Of a stretch of 10,243 nt of DNA, positions 1-6,874 are shown piece by piece; position 1 is the stretch's first letter, and every line of letters begins with the position of its first letter. The stretch lies in assembly GCA_943328865.2 (NCBI GenBank), contig CALQBR020000022.1:1-10243 (forward strand), read 5' to 3'. The position numbers were made by a program, and so were the translations under genes. Source of the stretch: Sphingobacterium thalpophilum. GTDB lineage: Bacteria; Bacteroidota; Bacteroidia; Flavobacteriales; Flavobacteriaceae. Below the pieces are notes generated by a model. It was not told the DNA's origin. It searched no databases and saw nothing but the letters and a program-made list of their open reading frames with translations.

Positions 1-1104
1 TACATTTGGCAAGTGCCTGTTATCGGACTTTGTATGGGGTATTTTGAGATTTTGTATGCTTGGGTAAAAGTGCATTTGCAATCGGTCTTTGGCAGTTTTA
101 TTAAAGAGATTGTATTACGCGTTTTTATTACCGTTTTTCTCTTTGCAGTTTATTTCAAATGGATCTCTCTATTGGATTTTATCAATTCGTTGATGGGTAT
201 TTATTTTGCAATTACCCTTGTGATGTTTTTTTATGCAATGAAAGTAAGGCCAATTGTTTTCTCATTGCGTTTTCCAGCAAACAGTAAAGCCGTTTTCACC
301 TATTCAATATTTATTATCTTGTCGGGTAGTATTGCTAATATGTTGTTGGATATCGACAAAACAATGATTGCACAGTACATCAAAATTGAAAATATTGCCT
401 ACTATTCGGTTGCTATTTTTATTGCGACTGTTATTTCGGTACCGAGTAGGGCCATGCACCAAATTACGTATCCCATAACCGCTAAACTAATGGCTGATGG
501 AAAACACGACGAACTTAATGATTTGTACAAAAAAACGTCTATTTCTCTACAGGTAGTTGGTGGATTGATTTTTTTAGGGATAATTGTCAATATCAATCAA
601 TTGTATCTATTGTTGCCTAAAAGTTATAGCGGCGGTATTTTTGTAGTTTTTGCCATTGGACTTTCAAAATATTTTGATTTGATTTTAGGTAATAACAATG
701 CTATTATTTTCAATTCAAAGTATTACAAAGCGGTCTTGTTTTTAGGGTTGTTTTTGGCTTTTTTAGCCATTAGCCTAAATATGTTTTTTATTCCTTTATA
801 TGGCATCAATGGCGCTGCGATTGCTACCTTAATTTCGATTGCACTCTATAGTATAGCCAAATTGATGTTTGTCGTTTTCAAAATGAAATTGTATCCTTTT
901 TCGATTAATACGTTGTATTCGGTTCTGATTTTATTGATTTGCTTTATGAGTTTCTATTTCTGGGAGTTTTCATTTCACCCCATTATGAATATTCTTTTAA
1001 AATCGTTTCTAGTGGCAATGGTTTATGTTTTTGTAAATTACAAATTGGTCATCTCACTCGAAATCAATCAAGTATTGGATCGATTGCTTCGTAAATTCAA
1101 ATAA
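1..1104 (+). CDS. Oligosaccharide/polysaccharide flippase (Wzx/MATE-like), 5' end missing
   Basis: The frame is open from the first base (it begins Tyr-Ile-Trp-Gln) and closes with TAA at 1102-1104, giving 367 codons of a gene that starts before the window. The GTG at 13 is only the first in-frame start-like codon, not the true start. The product is an integral inner-membrane protein with about ten strongly hydrophobic segments, separated by short basic loops and followed by a basic tail (ending LLRKFK). Features typical of polysaccharide-type flippases are the segment near residues 99-120 with Asp-Ile-Asp-Lys in the following loop (MLLDIDKTMIAQY), and the late GINGAAIAT motif. Such proteins move lipid-linked glycan units across the inner membrane for O-antigen, capsule or exopolysaccharide synthesis. 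The missing N-terminus probably holds the first two or three helices. The substrate cannot be told from this sequence. The gene converges on uvrA. Confidence 0.85.
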   Translation, partial: YIWQVPVIGLCMGYFEILYAWVKVHLQSVFGSFIKEIVLRVFITVFLFAVYFKWISLLDFINSLMGIYFAITLVMFFYAMKVRPIVFSLRFPANSKAVFTYSIFIILSGSIANMLLDIDKTMIAQYIKIENIAYYSVAIFIATVISVPSRAMHQITYPITAKLMADGKHDELNDLYKKTSISLQVVGGLIFLGIIVNINQLYLLLPKSYSGGIFVVFAIGLSKYFDLILGNNNAIIFNSKYYKAVLFLGLFLAFLAISLNMFFIPLYGINGAAIATLISIALYSIAKLMFVVFKMKLYPFSINTLYSVLILLICFMSFYFWEFSFHPIMNILLKSFLVAMVYVFVNYKLVISLEINQVLDRLLRKFK

Positions 1105-1207
1105 GCCAACAGGATTGTTTAAACTGATTTTTAGTTACTTTATCTGAATTATAATCAAAACAGATTTCTCCAGTTTCAAGAGCAAATTTTACTCAAATGT
1201 TATTGGT
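1105..1207. other. Convergent intergenic spacer, weak hairpin only
   Basis: This 103-bp spacer separates the convergent 3' ends of the flippase gene and uvrA. It contains a nested but weak inverted-repeat arrangement: outer AAACTG (1121-1126) with CAGTTT (1171-1176), and inner ATCTG (1142-1146) with CAGAT (1161-1165). No strong T-tract follows on either strand. It could act as a poor two-way terminator, but I would not call it one from sequence alone. Confidence 0.3.
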
Positions 1208-4018
1208 TTACAATTTCTCCTTTAAATATTTTCCAGTAATCGATTTCTTATTTTTAATGATTTCTTCAGGGGTTCCAACAGCTAGAATATAACCGCCATT
1301 TTCCCCACCTTCAGGACCTAAATCGATAATATAATCGGCACATTTAATTAGATCAAGGTTGTGTTCAATTACAATAATAGAATGGCCTTTGTCAATAAGC
1401 GCATCAAAAGAGGTCAATAGTTTCTTGATGTCATGAAAATGCAAACCAGTGGTGGGTTCATCAAAAACAAAGAGGGCTTTTTCTTTAGTAGTGCCTTTTA
1501 CCAAAAAGGAAGCTAATTTAATCCGTTGGGCTTCTCCACCAGAAAGGGTAGAGGAGGACTGACCTAATTGTACATATCCCAAACCAACATCTTGTAGGGG
1601 TTTTAATTTTTGTGCGATTTTAGTCTGTTTTGTTTCAGTGAAAAAAGCCAAAGCATCATCCACGGTCATGGTTAAAATGGCATCTATATTATTTCCTTCA
1701 TAAGTAACTTCAAGCACTTCTTTTTTAAATCGTTTTCCGTTGCAAGTATCACAAGGCAATTGTACATCGGCCATAAATACCATCTCAACATTGATTGATC
1801 CCTCTCCCTTACAGGTTTCACAACGGCCACCATCGACATTAAATGAAAAATGTTTGGGTTGATAGCCTCGAATTTTAGATAATTTTTCTTTGGCATACAA
1901 ATCCCGAATATCGTCATAGGCTTTGATATACGTCACTGGATTGGAACGAGAACTCCTTCCAATGGGGTTTTGATCGACATATTCAATATGTTGGATTTTA
2001 TGATAATAGCCTTGCATATCGGTAAATTGTCCCGCTTTTTCTCCAACACCATCTAACTTTTTTTGCAGTGCTGGAAAGAGAATTTTCTTTACCAAAGTAC
2101 TTTTTCCACTTCCTGAAACCCCCGTAATTACAGTTAAGACTTCCAACGGGAATTTAACATCTACATTTTGTAGATTATTCTCACGAGCACCTAAAATCTC
2201 AATATAGTTCGCCCATTTTCTTCTAGTTCGGGGAACGGCAATCTCCAAATCACCATTCAGGTATTGAGCCGTTAAAGAAGTCGATTTTAAAATTGCTGCA
2301 AAAGCACCTTGCGCCACTAATTCACCGCCATGGGTACCGGCTTCTGGACCAATATCAATAATCATATCAGCCGCCTTCATAATATCTTCATCATGTTCGA
2401 CCACAATCACAGTATTTCCCAAATCCCGAAGAGATAGCAATACTTTAATCAACCGCTCGGTATCTTTTGGATGCAAACCAATGCTAGGTTCGTCCAAAAT
2501 ATACATAGACCCCACCAAGCTACTCCCAAGCGAAGTGGCTAAATTAATGCGCTGGGATTCACCCCCAGATAGCGTCGCCGAGTTTCTGTTTAAAGTCAGA
2601 TAATCCAAACCAACTTCAATAAGAAAGTTCAGACGATTATTAATTTCAACCAATAAACGTTTGGCTACTTTTTGATCAAATTCAGACAATTGGATTGCGG
2701 CAAAAAAAGCATTTAACTTTTTTATCGGTAAATCCACTAAATCAGAAAGTGTTTTGCCTTCAATTTTGATAAAAGAAGCTTCTATTCGCAAACGTTTTCC
2801 TTTGCAGGAATGGCATTTGGTTTTACCGCGATACCGAGACAGCATCACGCGATTTTGAATTTTATAATTTTTTTCTTCTAATTCTTTAAAAAAATCGTTT
2901 AATCCTGTGAAATACTGATTTCCTTTCCAAAGTATAGCCTTATCGTTTTCCGACAATTGAAAATAAGGTTTGTGAATAGGGAAATCAAATTTATAAGCAT
3001 TGTTTACCAATTCATCGCGATAATAGCTCATACTTTCGCCACGCCAAGCTACAATGGCATTCTCATAAATTGACAAAGCCGTATTGGGAACAACCAATTC
3101 TTCGTCAATTCCTATGATGCTTCCATAACCTTCACAAACCGGACAGGCGCCATAGGGATTGTTGAAACTAAACAAATGAACGTTAGGTTCCAAAAAGGAG
3201 ATGCCGTCCAATTCAAAATTATTGCTATAAGAAAAGCGATTTTTAGTGTTTAATTCTTGTAAATAACAAAGGCCTTTCCCTTCATAAAAAGCGGTTTGTA
3301 CCGCATCAGCTAATCGATCATAGAATTCGTCTTCTTCCTTAACTACAATTCGATCAATGATTAGTAGAATATCTTTATTATCTAAGGAATGGATTTTTTT
3401 GGAGTCAAGTGTAGTCGATAAGTCATCCAAACGAATCATCTCATCGTGAACTAAAATTCTCGAAAAACCTTGTTGCAGTAATGCTTTGAGTTTGTCTTCT
3501 AAAGCCCTACCTTCCTCAAGATGAATAGGAGAGAGTAGCAACCATTTACTGTCGGTATCAAATGATTTGACCTCCTTGATGACATCCGAAACAGTATTCT
3601 TTTTAACTTCTTTTCCGGAAACTGGCGAATAGGTTTTTCCAATTCGGGCAAAAAGTAATTTAAGATAATCATAGATTTCTGTAGAAGTTCCTACTGTAGA
3701 ACGGGCATTTGTGGTATTTACTTTCTGTTCAATAGCAATTGCCGGTGCAATTCCTTTGATATATTCCACCTTAGGTTTGTCTAATCGCCCTAAAAATTGT
3801 CTAGCATAAGAGGACAAACTCTCTACATAACGGCGTTGTCCTTCAGCATATAAAGTATCGAAAGCCAAACTAGATTTTCCAGAACCCGAAAGCCCTGTAA
3901 TGACTACTAATTTATTTCGAGGAATGGCTACATCAATATTTTTCAGGTTATGAACTTGTGCCCCTTTTATAAGAATATTTGTCTTTGGATCGAGTGTCGT
4001 AATGTCTGGTATTATCAT
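1208..4018 (-). CDS. uvrA: UvrABC excinuclease subunit A
   Basis: UvrA is the damage-recognition ATPase of nucleotide excision repair. It dimerises, scans DNA with UvrB and loads UvrB at lesions. The 936 residues match the usual length of about 940. It has the two-ABC-cassette layout: Walker [10 protein letters not shown] at 42-50 and GVSGSGKST at 633-641, with signature motifs LSGGESQR at 483-490 and LSGGEAQR at 825-832. Each is followed by a Walker B ending in DEP ([20 protein letters not shown]). Zinc-binding cysteine pairs are visible at C292/C295 and C402/C405 in the first cassette. The DNA-binding zinc finger in the second is C733-X2-C736-X19-C756-X2-C759. All key residues are present, so the protein should be functional. 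The ATG at 4018 lies about 15 nt downstream of the predicted transcription start. The gene is transcribed alone, divergently from the sigma factor gene. Some Bacteroidota carry a second UvrA paralogue, and which one this is cannot be settled here. Confidence 0.98.
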   Translation of the reverse strand: MIIPDITTLDPKTNILIKGAQVHNLKNIDVAIPRNKLVVITGLSGSGKSSLAFDTLYAEGQRRYVESLSSYARQFLGRLDKPKVEYIKGIAPAIAIEQKVNTTNARSTVGTSTEIYDYLKLLFARIGKTYSPVSGKEVKKNTVSDVIKEVKSFDTDSKWLLLSPIHLEEGRALEDKLKALLQQGFSRILVHDEMIRLDDLSTTLDSKKIHSLDNKDILLIIDRIVVKEEDEFYDRLADAVQTAFYEGKGLCYLQELNTKNRFSYSNNFELDGISFLEPNVHLFSFNNPYGACPVCEGYGSIIGIDEELVVPNTALSIYENAIVAWRGESMSYYRDELVNNAYKFDFPIHKPYFQLSENDKAILWKGNQYFTGLNDFFKELEEKNYKIQNRVMLSRYRGKTKCHSCKGKRLRIEASFIKIEGKTLSDLVDLPIKKLNAFFAAIQLSEFDQKVAKRLLVEINNRLNFLIEVGLDYLTLNRNSATLSGGESQRINLATSLGSSLVGSMYILDEPSIGLHPKDTERLIKVLLSLRDLGNTVIVVEHDEDIMKAADMIIDIGPEAGTHGGELVAQGAFAAILKSTSLTAQYLNGDLEIAVPRTRRKWANYIEILGARENNLQNVDVKFPLEVLTVITGVSGSGKSTLVKKILFPALQKKLDGVGEKAGQFTDMQGYYHKIQHIEYVDQNPIGRSSRSNPVTYIKAYDDIRDLYAKEKLSKIRGYQPKHFSFNVDGGRCETCKGEGSINVEMVFMADVQLPCDTCNGKRFKKEVLEVTYEGNNIDAILTMTVDDALAFFTETKQTKIAQKLKPLQDVGLGYVQLGQSSSTLSGGEAQRIKLASFLVKGTTKEKALFVFDEPTTGLHFHDIKKLLTSFDALIDKGHSIIVIEHNLDLIKCADYIIDLGPEGGENGGYILAVGTPEEIIKNKKSITGKYLKEKL

Positions 4019-4036
4019 TTAATAAAAGAATTTAGA

Positions 4037-4044
4037 CAAAGATA
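4037..4044 (-). promoter_or_regulatory. Predicted uvrA promoter -7 element
   Basis: On the minus strand this reads TATCTTTG, an exact match to the Bacteroidota -7 consensus TAnnTTTG. It predicts a start of transcription near 4033 and a leader of only about 15 nt before the uvrA ATG. At the expected -33 distance there is TTC in place of TTG, so only the -7 half is strong. No recognisable SOS-type operator is seen nearby. Confidence 0.5.
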
Positions 4045-4221
4045 ACGAATTATAAATGCGAACGAATGTGATACTAAAATTGCTAATGGAGTATTACAAA
4101 TAAGATAATAGTAAAGATTGTATGGTCTTGCTACTTTCAATATTTTTTCGAAAAATATGCCATTTCAGTAGCGAACTATTACTAATTACGGTGTTTAAAA
4201 TGTTAATTTTTTGAATTATAG

Positions 4222-4253
4222 TTGTTTTGTAAAAATAATTTGTGTTACATTTG
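4222..4253 (+). promoter_or_regulatory. Predicted promoter of the ECF sigma factor gene
   Basis: TTG at 4222-4224 and TACATTTG at 4246-4253 fit the Bacteroidota -33/-7 promoter, with element centres about 26 bp apart as expected. Transcription would start near 4257, leaving a leader of about 90 nt before the ATG at 4350. The match is to the housekeeping (primary sigma) consensus. I see no direct sign of self-regulation by the ECF factor. Confidence 0.5.
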
Positions 4254-4349
4254 GTTATCATTTAATCGTAAATTAATATTTGCCTATAACAAAAAACTAC
4301 TTTTTTAAAAAATTTTTCAAAATTTTAACTACAAATAAAAAGTATTTTT

Positions 4350-4937
4350 ATGGCTGATCTACTTACCCCAGACGCGATATTGGTAAAAAAATACATTGCT
4401 GGTGACGAAAGTGCCTTAGCAATCTTAATCAATAGACACCAATCTAAAATTTTCGGATTTATTAATTCTAAGGTTTCTAATAGAGATCTTTCAGATGATA
4501 TTTTTCAGGATACTTTCATAAAAGTCATTAAAACTTTAAAATCAAATTCTTATAATGAAGAAGGTAAATTTTTACCTTGGGTGATGCGTATCGCTCATAA
4601 TTTGGTTATTGATCATTTTAGAAGGACCAAGAAAATGCCCTTATATAGAGAAACGGATACTTTTTCTATTTTCTCTATGATGACGGATCATTCTTTAACC
4701 ATCGAAAATCAAATGATTTCAGATCAGGTCATAAAAGATTTAGAAAAACTCATTGCCGAACTACCTGAAGACCAAAAAGAAGTTTTAATGATGCGGATTT
4801 ATCAGGATTTAAGTTTTAAGGAAATATCAGATTTAACAGGTGTCAGTATCAATACCGCTTTAGGAAGAATGCGTTATGCATTAATGAACTTGCGTAAAGT
4901 AATTGATAAATACCAAATTATTTTGACAAACGAATAA
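4350..4937 (+). CDS. RNA polymerase sigma-70 family factor, ECF type
   Basis: This 195-residue protein has the two-domain ECF layout. Sigma region 2 covers about residues 23-94. It includes the core-binding segment DDIFQDTFIKVI (49-60) and the -10-recognition helix FLPWVMRIAHNLVIDHFRR (74-92). A linker of about 40 residues follows. Region 4 (about 132-185) has the helix-turn-helix LSFKEISDLTGVSINTALGRM and the upstream motif AELPEDQKEVLMMR, as in ECF factors. The protein would be cytoplasmic, binding core RNA polymerase and directing it to a specific promoter set. The ATG at 4350 gives the normal family N-terminus. No membrane anti-sigma gene follows. Instead a 47-codon gene lies 48 bp downstream on the same strand, then a terminator. 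The signal it responds to cannot be read from the sequence. The family assignment is firm. Confidence 0.93.
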   Translation: MADLLTPDAILVKKYIAGDESALAILINRHQSKIFGFINSKVSNRDLSDDIFQDTFIKVIKTLKSNSYNEEGKFLPWVMRIAHNLVIDHFRRTKKMPLYRETDTFSIFSMMTDHSLTIENQMISDQVIKDLEKLIAELPEDQKEVLMMRIYQDLSFKEISDLTGVSINTALGRMRYALMNLRKVIDKYQIILTNE

Positions 4938-4985
4938 TATATTCAAATTTGTAGCGTTGTTCATATATAAAAATAAATATTTAAT

Positions 4986-5129
4986 ATGGCTAAAATCTAC
5001 GCTAAGAAAACACCATTTATTCCAAAAAGTTCTCCAAAAAAAGAAACAATTCATTTTTTACTCAGTTATTCTAAAGCCATGCGTGTTTTCAAAATTGGAA
5101 AACATACTTTTGAGTATCTCTCTAATTAA
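4986..5129 (+). CDS. Small basic hypothetical protein, 47 aa
   Basis: An ATG at 4986 opens a 47-codon frame ending in TAA at 5127-5129. The protein starts MAKIYAKKTPFIPKS and continues with a Lys/Ser/Pro-rich, strongly basic N-terminal third. The remainder is more hydrophobic and looks helical (HFLLSYSKAMRVFKIG), with an end rich in aromatic residues and no membrane segment. I do not recognise a named family. Support for it being real: it begins 48 bp after the sigma factor stop on the same strand, it ends just before a strong terminator, and its composition is protein-like. A longer overlapping frame (4957-5151) has an unlikely Lys/Phe/Ile composition and runs through the terminator, so this one is preferred. 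It is probably co-transcribed with the sigma gene. It could be a small regulator or nucleic-acid-binding protein, but that is a guess. Confidence 0.6.
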   Translation: MAKIYAKKTPFIPKSSPKKETIHFLLSYSKAMRVFKIGKHTFEYLSN

Positions 5130-5132
5130 ACA

Positions 5133-5164
5133 AAACATCCCTTGCTTATAGGGATGTTTTTTTA
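5133..5164. terminator. Bidirectional intrinsic terminator for the sigma unit and nth
   Basis: A perfect 10-bp stem, AAACATCCCT (5133-5142) with AGGGATGTTT (5150-5159), encloses a 7-base loop. A T-run follows on the plus strand (5157-5164), and the A-rich left flank gives a T-rich tail on the minus strand. It therefore serves the 47-aa gene rightward and nth leftward. The nth stop codon lies in the loop and the last nth codons form one arm of the stem. Confidence 0.85.
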
Positions 5165-5805
5165 TGATAAGCCTCTAAAACAGATTTTCGCCCAATGGTT
5201 TTGGTTATAATGTCCTTTTCTAAATCCCATCCACGAGCTGGAGAATATTCCCTTCCATACCAAATAATTTGTAAGTGTAAATCATTCCATAATTCTTTTG
5301 GGAAAATTCGCTTTGCATCTTTCTCGGTTTGTACTACATTTTTTCCGGTGGTCATGTTCCAGCGGTACATCAAGCGATGAATATGGGTGTCAACAGGAAA
5401 TGCTGGAACACCAAAAGCTTGAGACATGACGACACTTGCTGTTTTATGACCTACTGCTGGTAGGGCTTCTAAAGCTTCAAAACTTTGAGGTACTTTTCCT
5501 TCATGTTGGTTGATAAGAATATGAGATAAACCATGAATTCCTTTTGATTTCATTGGTGACAAACCACAAGGTTTGATGATATCGCGAATTTCTTCAACAG
5601 ACATTTTAATCATATCATAGGGATTGTCCGCTTTTGCAAACAGCAATGGTGTAATTTGATTTACCCGAACGTCCGTACATTGTGCAGACAATAAAACAGC
5701 AATCAATAAGGTATAAGGGTCTTTATGATCTAGCGGTATTGGAATAGTTGGATAGAGATTTTTTAACGTATTTATAACAAATGTTACCCGTCCTTCTTTG
5801 TTCAT
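5146..5805 (-). CDS. nth: Endonuclease III-like DNA glycosylase/AP lyase without an Fe-S cluster
   Basis: Endonuclease III removes oxidised pyrimidines and cuts the abasic strand by beta-elimination in base excision repair. The 219 residues are close to the usual length of 211. The family core is intact: LLSAQCTD at 38-45, helix-hairpin-helix LPAVGHKTA at 115-123 with the catalytic lysine K121, and VDTHIHR at 138-144 with the catalytic aspartate D139 (equivalent to E. coli K120 and D138). The usual C-terminal four-cysteine [4Fe-4S] loop is absent. Where E. coli has its first cluster cysteine this protein has Ser188 in YGREYSPARGW, and the only cysteines in the protein are C43 and C80. The rest of the sequence looks functional, so this is probably a cluster-less lineage variant, not a broken gene. 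The ATG at 5805 fits the family N-terminus. The 3' end runs into the shared terminator, and bcp is divergent on the other side. Confidence 0.95.
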   Translation of the reverse strand: MNKEGRVTFVINTLKNLYPTIPIPLDHKDPYTLLIAVLLSAQCTDVRVNQITPLLFAKADNPYDMIKMSVEEIRDIIKPCGLSPMKSKGIHGLSHILINQHEGKVPQSFEALEALPAVGHKTASVVMSQAFGVPAFPVDTHIHRLMYRWNMTTGKNVVQTEKDAKRIFPKELWNDLHLQIIWYGREYSPARGWDLEKDIITKTIGRKSVLEAYHKKTSL

Positions 5806-5834
5806 TATTTTTAATTTTATTTTCTAACTTTAAA

Positions 5835-5842
5835 CAAATTTA
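5835..5842 (-). promoter_or_regulatory. Possible nth promoter -7 element in the nth/bcp divergent region
   Basis: The minus strand reads TAAATTTG, an exact TAnnTTTG match about 30 bp before the nth ATG. The nearest upstream TTG is only 14 bases away, shorter than expected for a -33 element, so the call is weak. The element lies between two copies of AACTTTAAAC (5826-5835 and 5843-5852). No equally good promoter is seen for bcp, although TAACTTTA at 5825-5832 is one base off the consensus on the plus strand. Confidence 0.3.
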
Positions 5843-5872
5843 AACTTTAAACGATTCAAATAAAATTAAAAC

Positions 5873-6325
5873 ATGACAACATTGAAAAAAGGAGATCAGG
5901 CTCCGTCATTTTCGGGAGTGGATCAAGATGGAACTTCCCATTCACTAAGTGATTATTCTGGAAAAAAATTAGTGGTTTTCTTTTATCCAAAGGCCAATAC
6001 TCCGGGATGCACTGCAGAAGCGTGTGACTTGAGAGACCATTTTGATCAATTTCAGGCTAATAATTATGCTTTATTGGGCGTCAGTGCAGATTCCCAAAAA
6101 GCCCAAGCAAAGTTTAAGGATAAATTCGATTTTCCGTTTCCTCTTTTAGCCGATGAAGATAAATCTGTAATTCAGGCCTTTGGTGTTTGGGGACCTAAAA
6201 AGTTTATGGGCAAGGAGTATGATGGCATCCATCGCACTACATTTGTAATTGATGAAAAAGGTATTATAGAAGATGTCATTTCAGACGTGAAAACAAAAGC
6301 ACATGCATCGCAAATTTTAAAGTAA
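5873..6325 (+). CDS. bcp: Thioredoxin-dependent thiol peroxidase (peroxiredoxin, BCP/PrxQ type)
   Basis: This cytoplasmic peroxiredoxin reduces hydrogen and organic peroxides using thioredoxin-type reductants. The 150-residue length is typical of the BCP/PrxQ class. The active-site motif P39-x3-T43-x2-C46 (YPKANTPGCT) carries the peroxidatic cysteine C46. The resolving cysteine C51 lies five residues on, which is diagnostic of the two-cysteine alpha2-helix subtype. The conserved active-site arginine is R121 in HRTTFVID. FPFPLLAD and the preceding GVSAD complete the thioredoxin fold. The ATG at 5873 gives the standard start MTTLKKGDQAPSF. The gene is divergent from nth across 67 bp, which pairs removal of oxidants with repair of oxidised bases, although this does not show shared regulation. 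A hairpin terminator follows 14 bp after the stop codon. Confidence 0.97.
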   Translation: MTTLKKGDQAPSFSGVDQDGTSHSLSDYSGKKLVVFFYPKANTPGCTAEACDLRDHFDQFQANNYALLGVSADSQKAQAKFKDKFDFPFPLLADEDKSVIQAFGVWGPKKFMGKEYDGIHRTTFVIDEKGIIEDVISDVKTKAHASQILK

Positions 6326-6338
6326 GTCATTATTAATG

Positions 6339-6380
6339 AAAGCCAGAACTGCAATAATAATTTTAGCATGTCTGGCTTTT
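6339..6380 (+). terminator. Probable bcp terminator
   Basis: The arms AAAGCCAGA (6339-6347) and TCTGGCTTT (6371-6379) form a perfect 9-bp stem. The 23-base loop contains a short inner stem, TGC (6350-6352) with GCA (6366-6368). A moderately T-rich tail (TTTTGTTTAT) follows. The loop is longer than usual, but the position 14 bp after bcp fits. On the minus strand it also lies just beyond the 45-aa gene, though with a poor T-tract. Confidence 0.55.
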
Positions 6381-6397
6381 GTTTATAATTTAGAATT

Positions 6398-6535
6398 TTA
6401 CTCCTCTTCATTTTCTTTATTATTATTCATGGTCAGTATTAAGAAACCCAATAGTCCTAAAATGATTAATATAAAGATAAAAGTCATTATAAAAACACTC
6501 TTTTCCCAAGAATAAAGCGGTATAATTAAGTCCAT
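6398..6535 (-). CDS. Small single-pass membrane protein, 45 aa
   Basis: An ATG at 6535 (minus strand) opens 45 codons ending in TAA at 6398-6400. The protein has a short N-terminus (MDLIIPLYSWEKS), one continuous hydrophobic helix at about residues 14-36 (VFIMTFIFILIILGLLGF and onward), and a polar acidic tail, MNNNKENEEE. This is a classic small membrane-protein layout with no cleavage site, so it is probably anchored in the inner membrane. I do not recognise a family. It resembles short accessory subunits of membrane complexes only in general shape. An exact TAnnTTTG element lies 30 bp upstream and a perfect palindrome overlaps the expected -33 position, which supports a real, regulated gene. 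It stands alone, convergent with bcp. Confidence 0.6.
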   Translation of the reverse strand: MDLIIPLYSWEKSVFIMTFIFILIILGLLGFLILTMNNNKENEEE

Positions 6536-6564
6536 TTTTGTTTTTTAAATTATTATTTATAGAA

Positions 6565-6572
6565 CAAAAATA
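6565..6572 (-). promoter_or_regulatory. Predicted -7 element for the 45-aa membrane protein gene
   Basis: The minus strand reads TATTTTTG, an exact TAnnTTTG match, 29 bp before the ATG at 6535. It predicts transcription starting near 6561. No TTG is present at the -33 spacing; a palindrome occupies that position instead. Chance matches are possible in such AT-rich DNA. Confidence 0.4.
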
Positions 6573-6594
6573 TTGTTAAATATTATCGGATGAT

Positions 6595-6608
6595 ATGATA
6601 ATTATCAT
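6595..6608. promoter_or_regulatory. Perfect 14-bp palindrome, possible operator
   Basis: ATGATAATTATCAT is fully self-complementary. It lies where the -33 region of the 45-aa gene promoter would be, so a dimeric regulator bound here would affect transcription. Its half site TGATAA is like that in Fur-type boxes, but the half sites abut and are not in the usual 7-1-7 layout, so the resemblance may be superficial. Confidence 0.35.
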
Positions 6609-6733
6609 GCTATGAATAATTAAATTAAAAGAATTATATTCTCCATTTCAAGTTTCTGAATCAAAAATGAAGCTTACTTTCCATGCTATTTGTAGCAGTT
6701 TTTGTAATCATAATCATAAAAAACATTTTATAA

Positions 6734-6874
6734 AAAGTTAGGGATTGTTATCAAAATGCAAGGAGACAAGTAACTGACAGTGAAATTATCTTGACTTCGA
6801 TCGTTTTTCATTTACTGGTTTTAATGCAATCATTGCGATGGATTGAAATTCATGAAACAATATGGATCTTTTAA
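6734..6874 (+). pseudogene. Possible decayed transposase N-terminal fragment
   Basis: The frame has no start codon at its head, is bounded by stops at both ends and encodes 46 codons. It contains RRQVTDSEIILTSIVF, which resembles the [LM][ST]DSE[IV]xxTxxV segment near the N-terminus of several DDE transposase groups. After this point the resemblance fails in this frame. In the next frame, FTGFNAIIAM would fit the YFGGN-type continuation, suggesting frameshifts. Base composition is less AT-rich than the flanks. No terminal inverted repeats or target duplications were found. The similarity is short and from memory, so confidence is low. Confidence 0.25.

Larger units (their letters stand above)
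4019..4349. other. Divergent regulatory region between uvrA and the sigma factor gene
   Basis: This 331-bp, very AT-rich stretch has no credible coding sequence. It holds the uvrA -7 element near its left end and a sigma-factor promoter about 100 bp before the right-hand gene. Between them lies a perfect 12-bp palindrome, TTTTTCGAAAAA (4144-4155). This can be drawn as a stem of ATATTTTT (4140-4147) with AAAAATAT (4151-4158). Its role is unknown. Homopolymeric A/T runs fill the last 60 bases before the sigma gene start. Confidence 0.6.

Noticed and set aside
13..15. GTG as start codon of the flippase gene
   Set aside because: The frame is open to the window edge and the family is longer at its N-terminus, so the gene is simply cut by the window.
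4140..4158. Stem ATATTTTT/AAAAATAT as a terminator or operator
   Set aside because: It is almost pure A/T and lies in a divergent promoter region, where a terminator is not expected; it was kept only as a note in the region entry.
4957..5151. 64-codon plus-strand frame after the sigma factor
   Set aside because: It overlaps the better 47-codon frame, has an unlikely Lys/Phe/Ile composition and runs through the terminator hairpin.
6661..6745. Short frames around 6667-6741 (24 and 16 codons) as small genes
   Set aside because: They are very short, lack a supported promoter or terminator, and their composition is no better than random AT-rich sequence.
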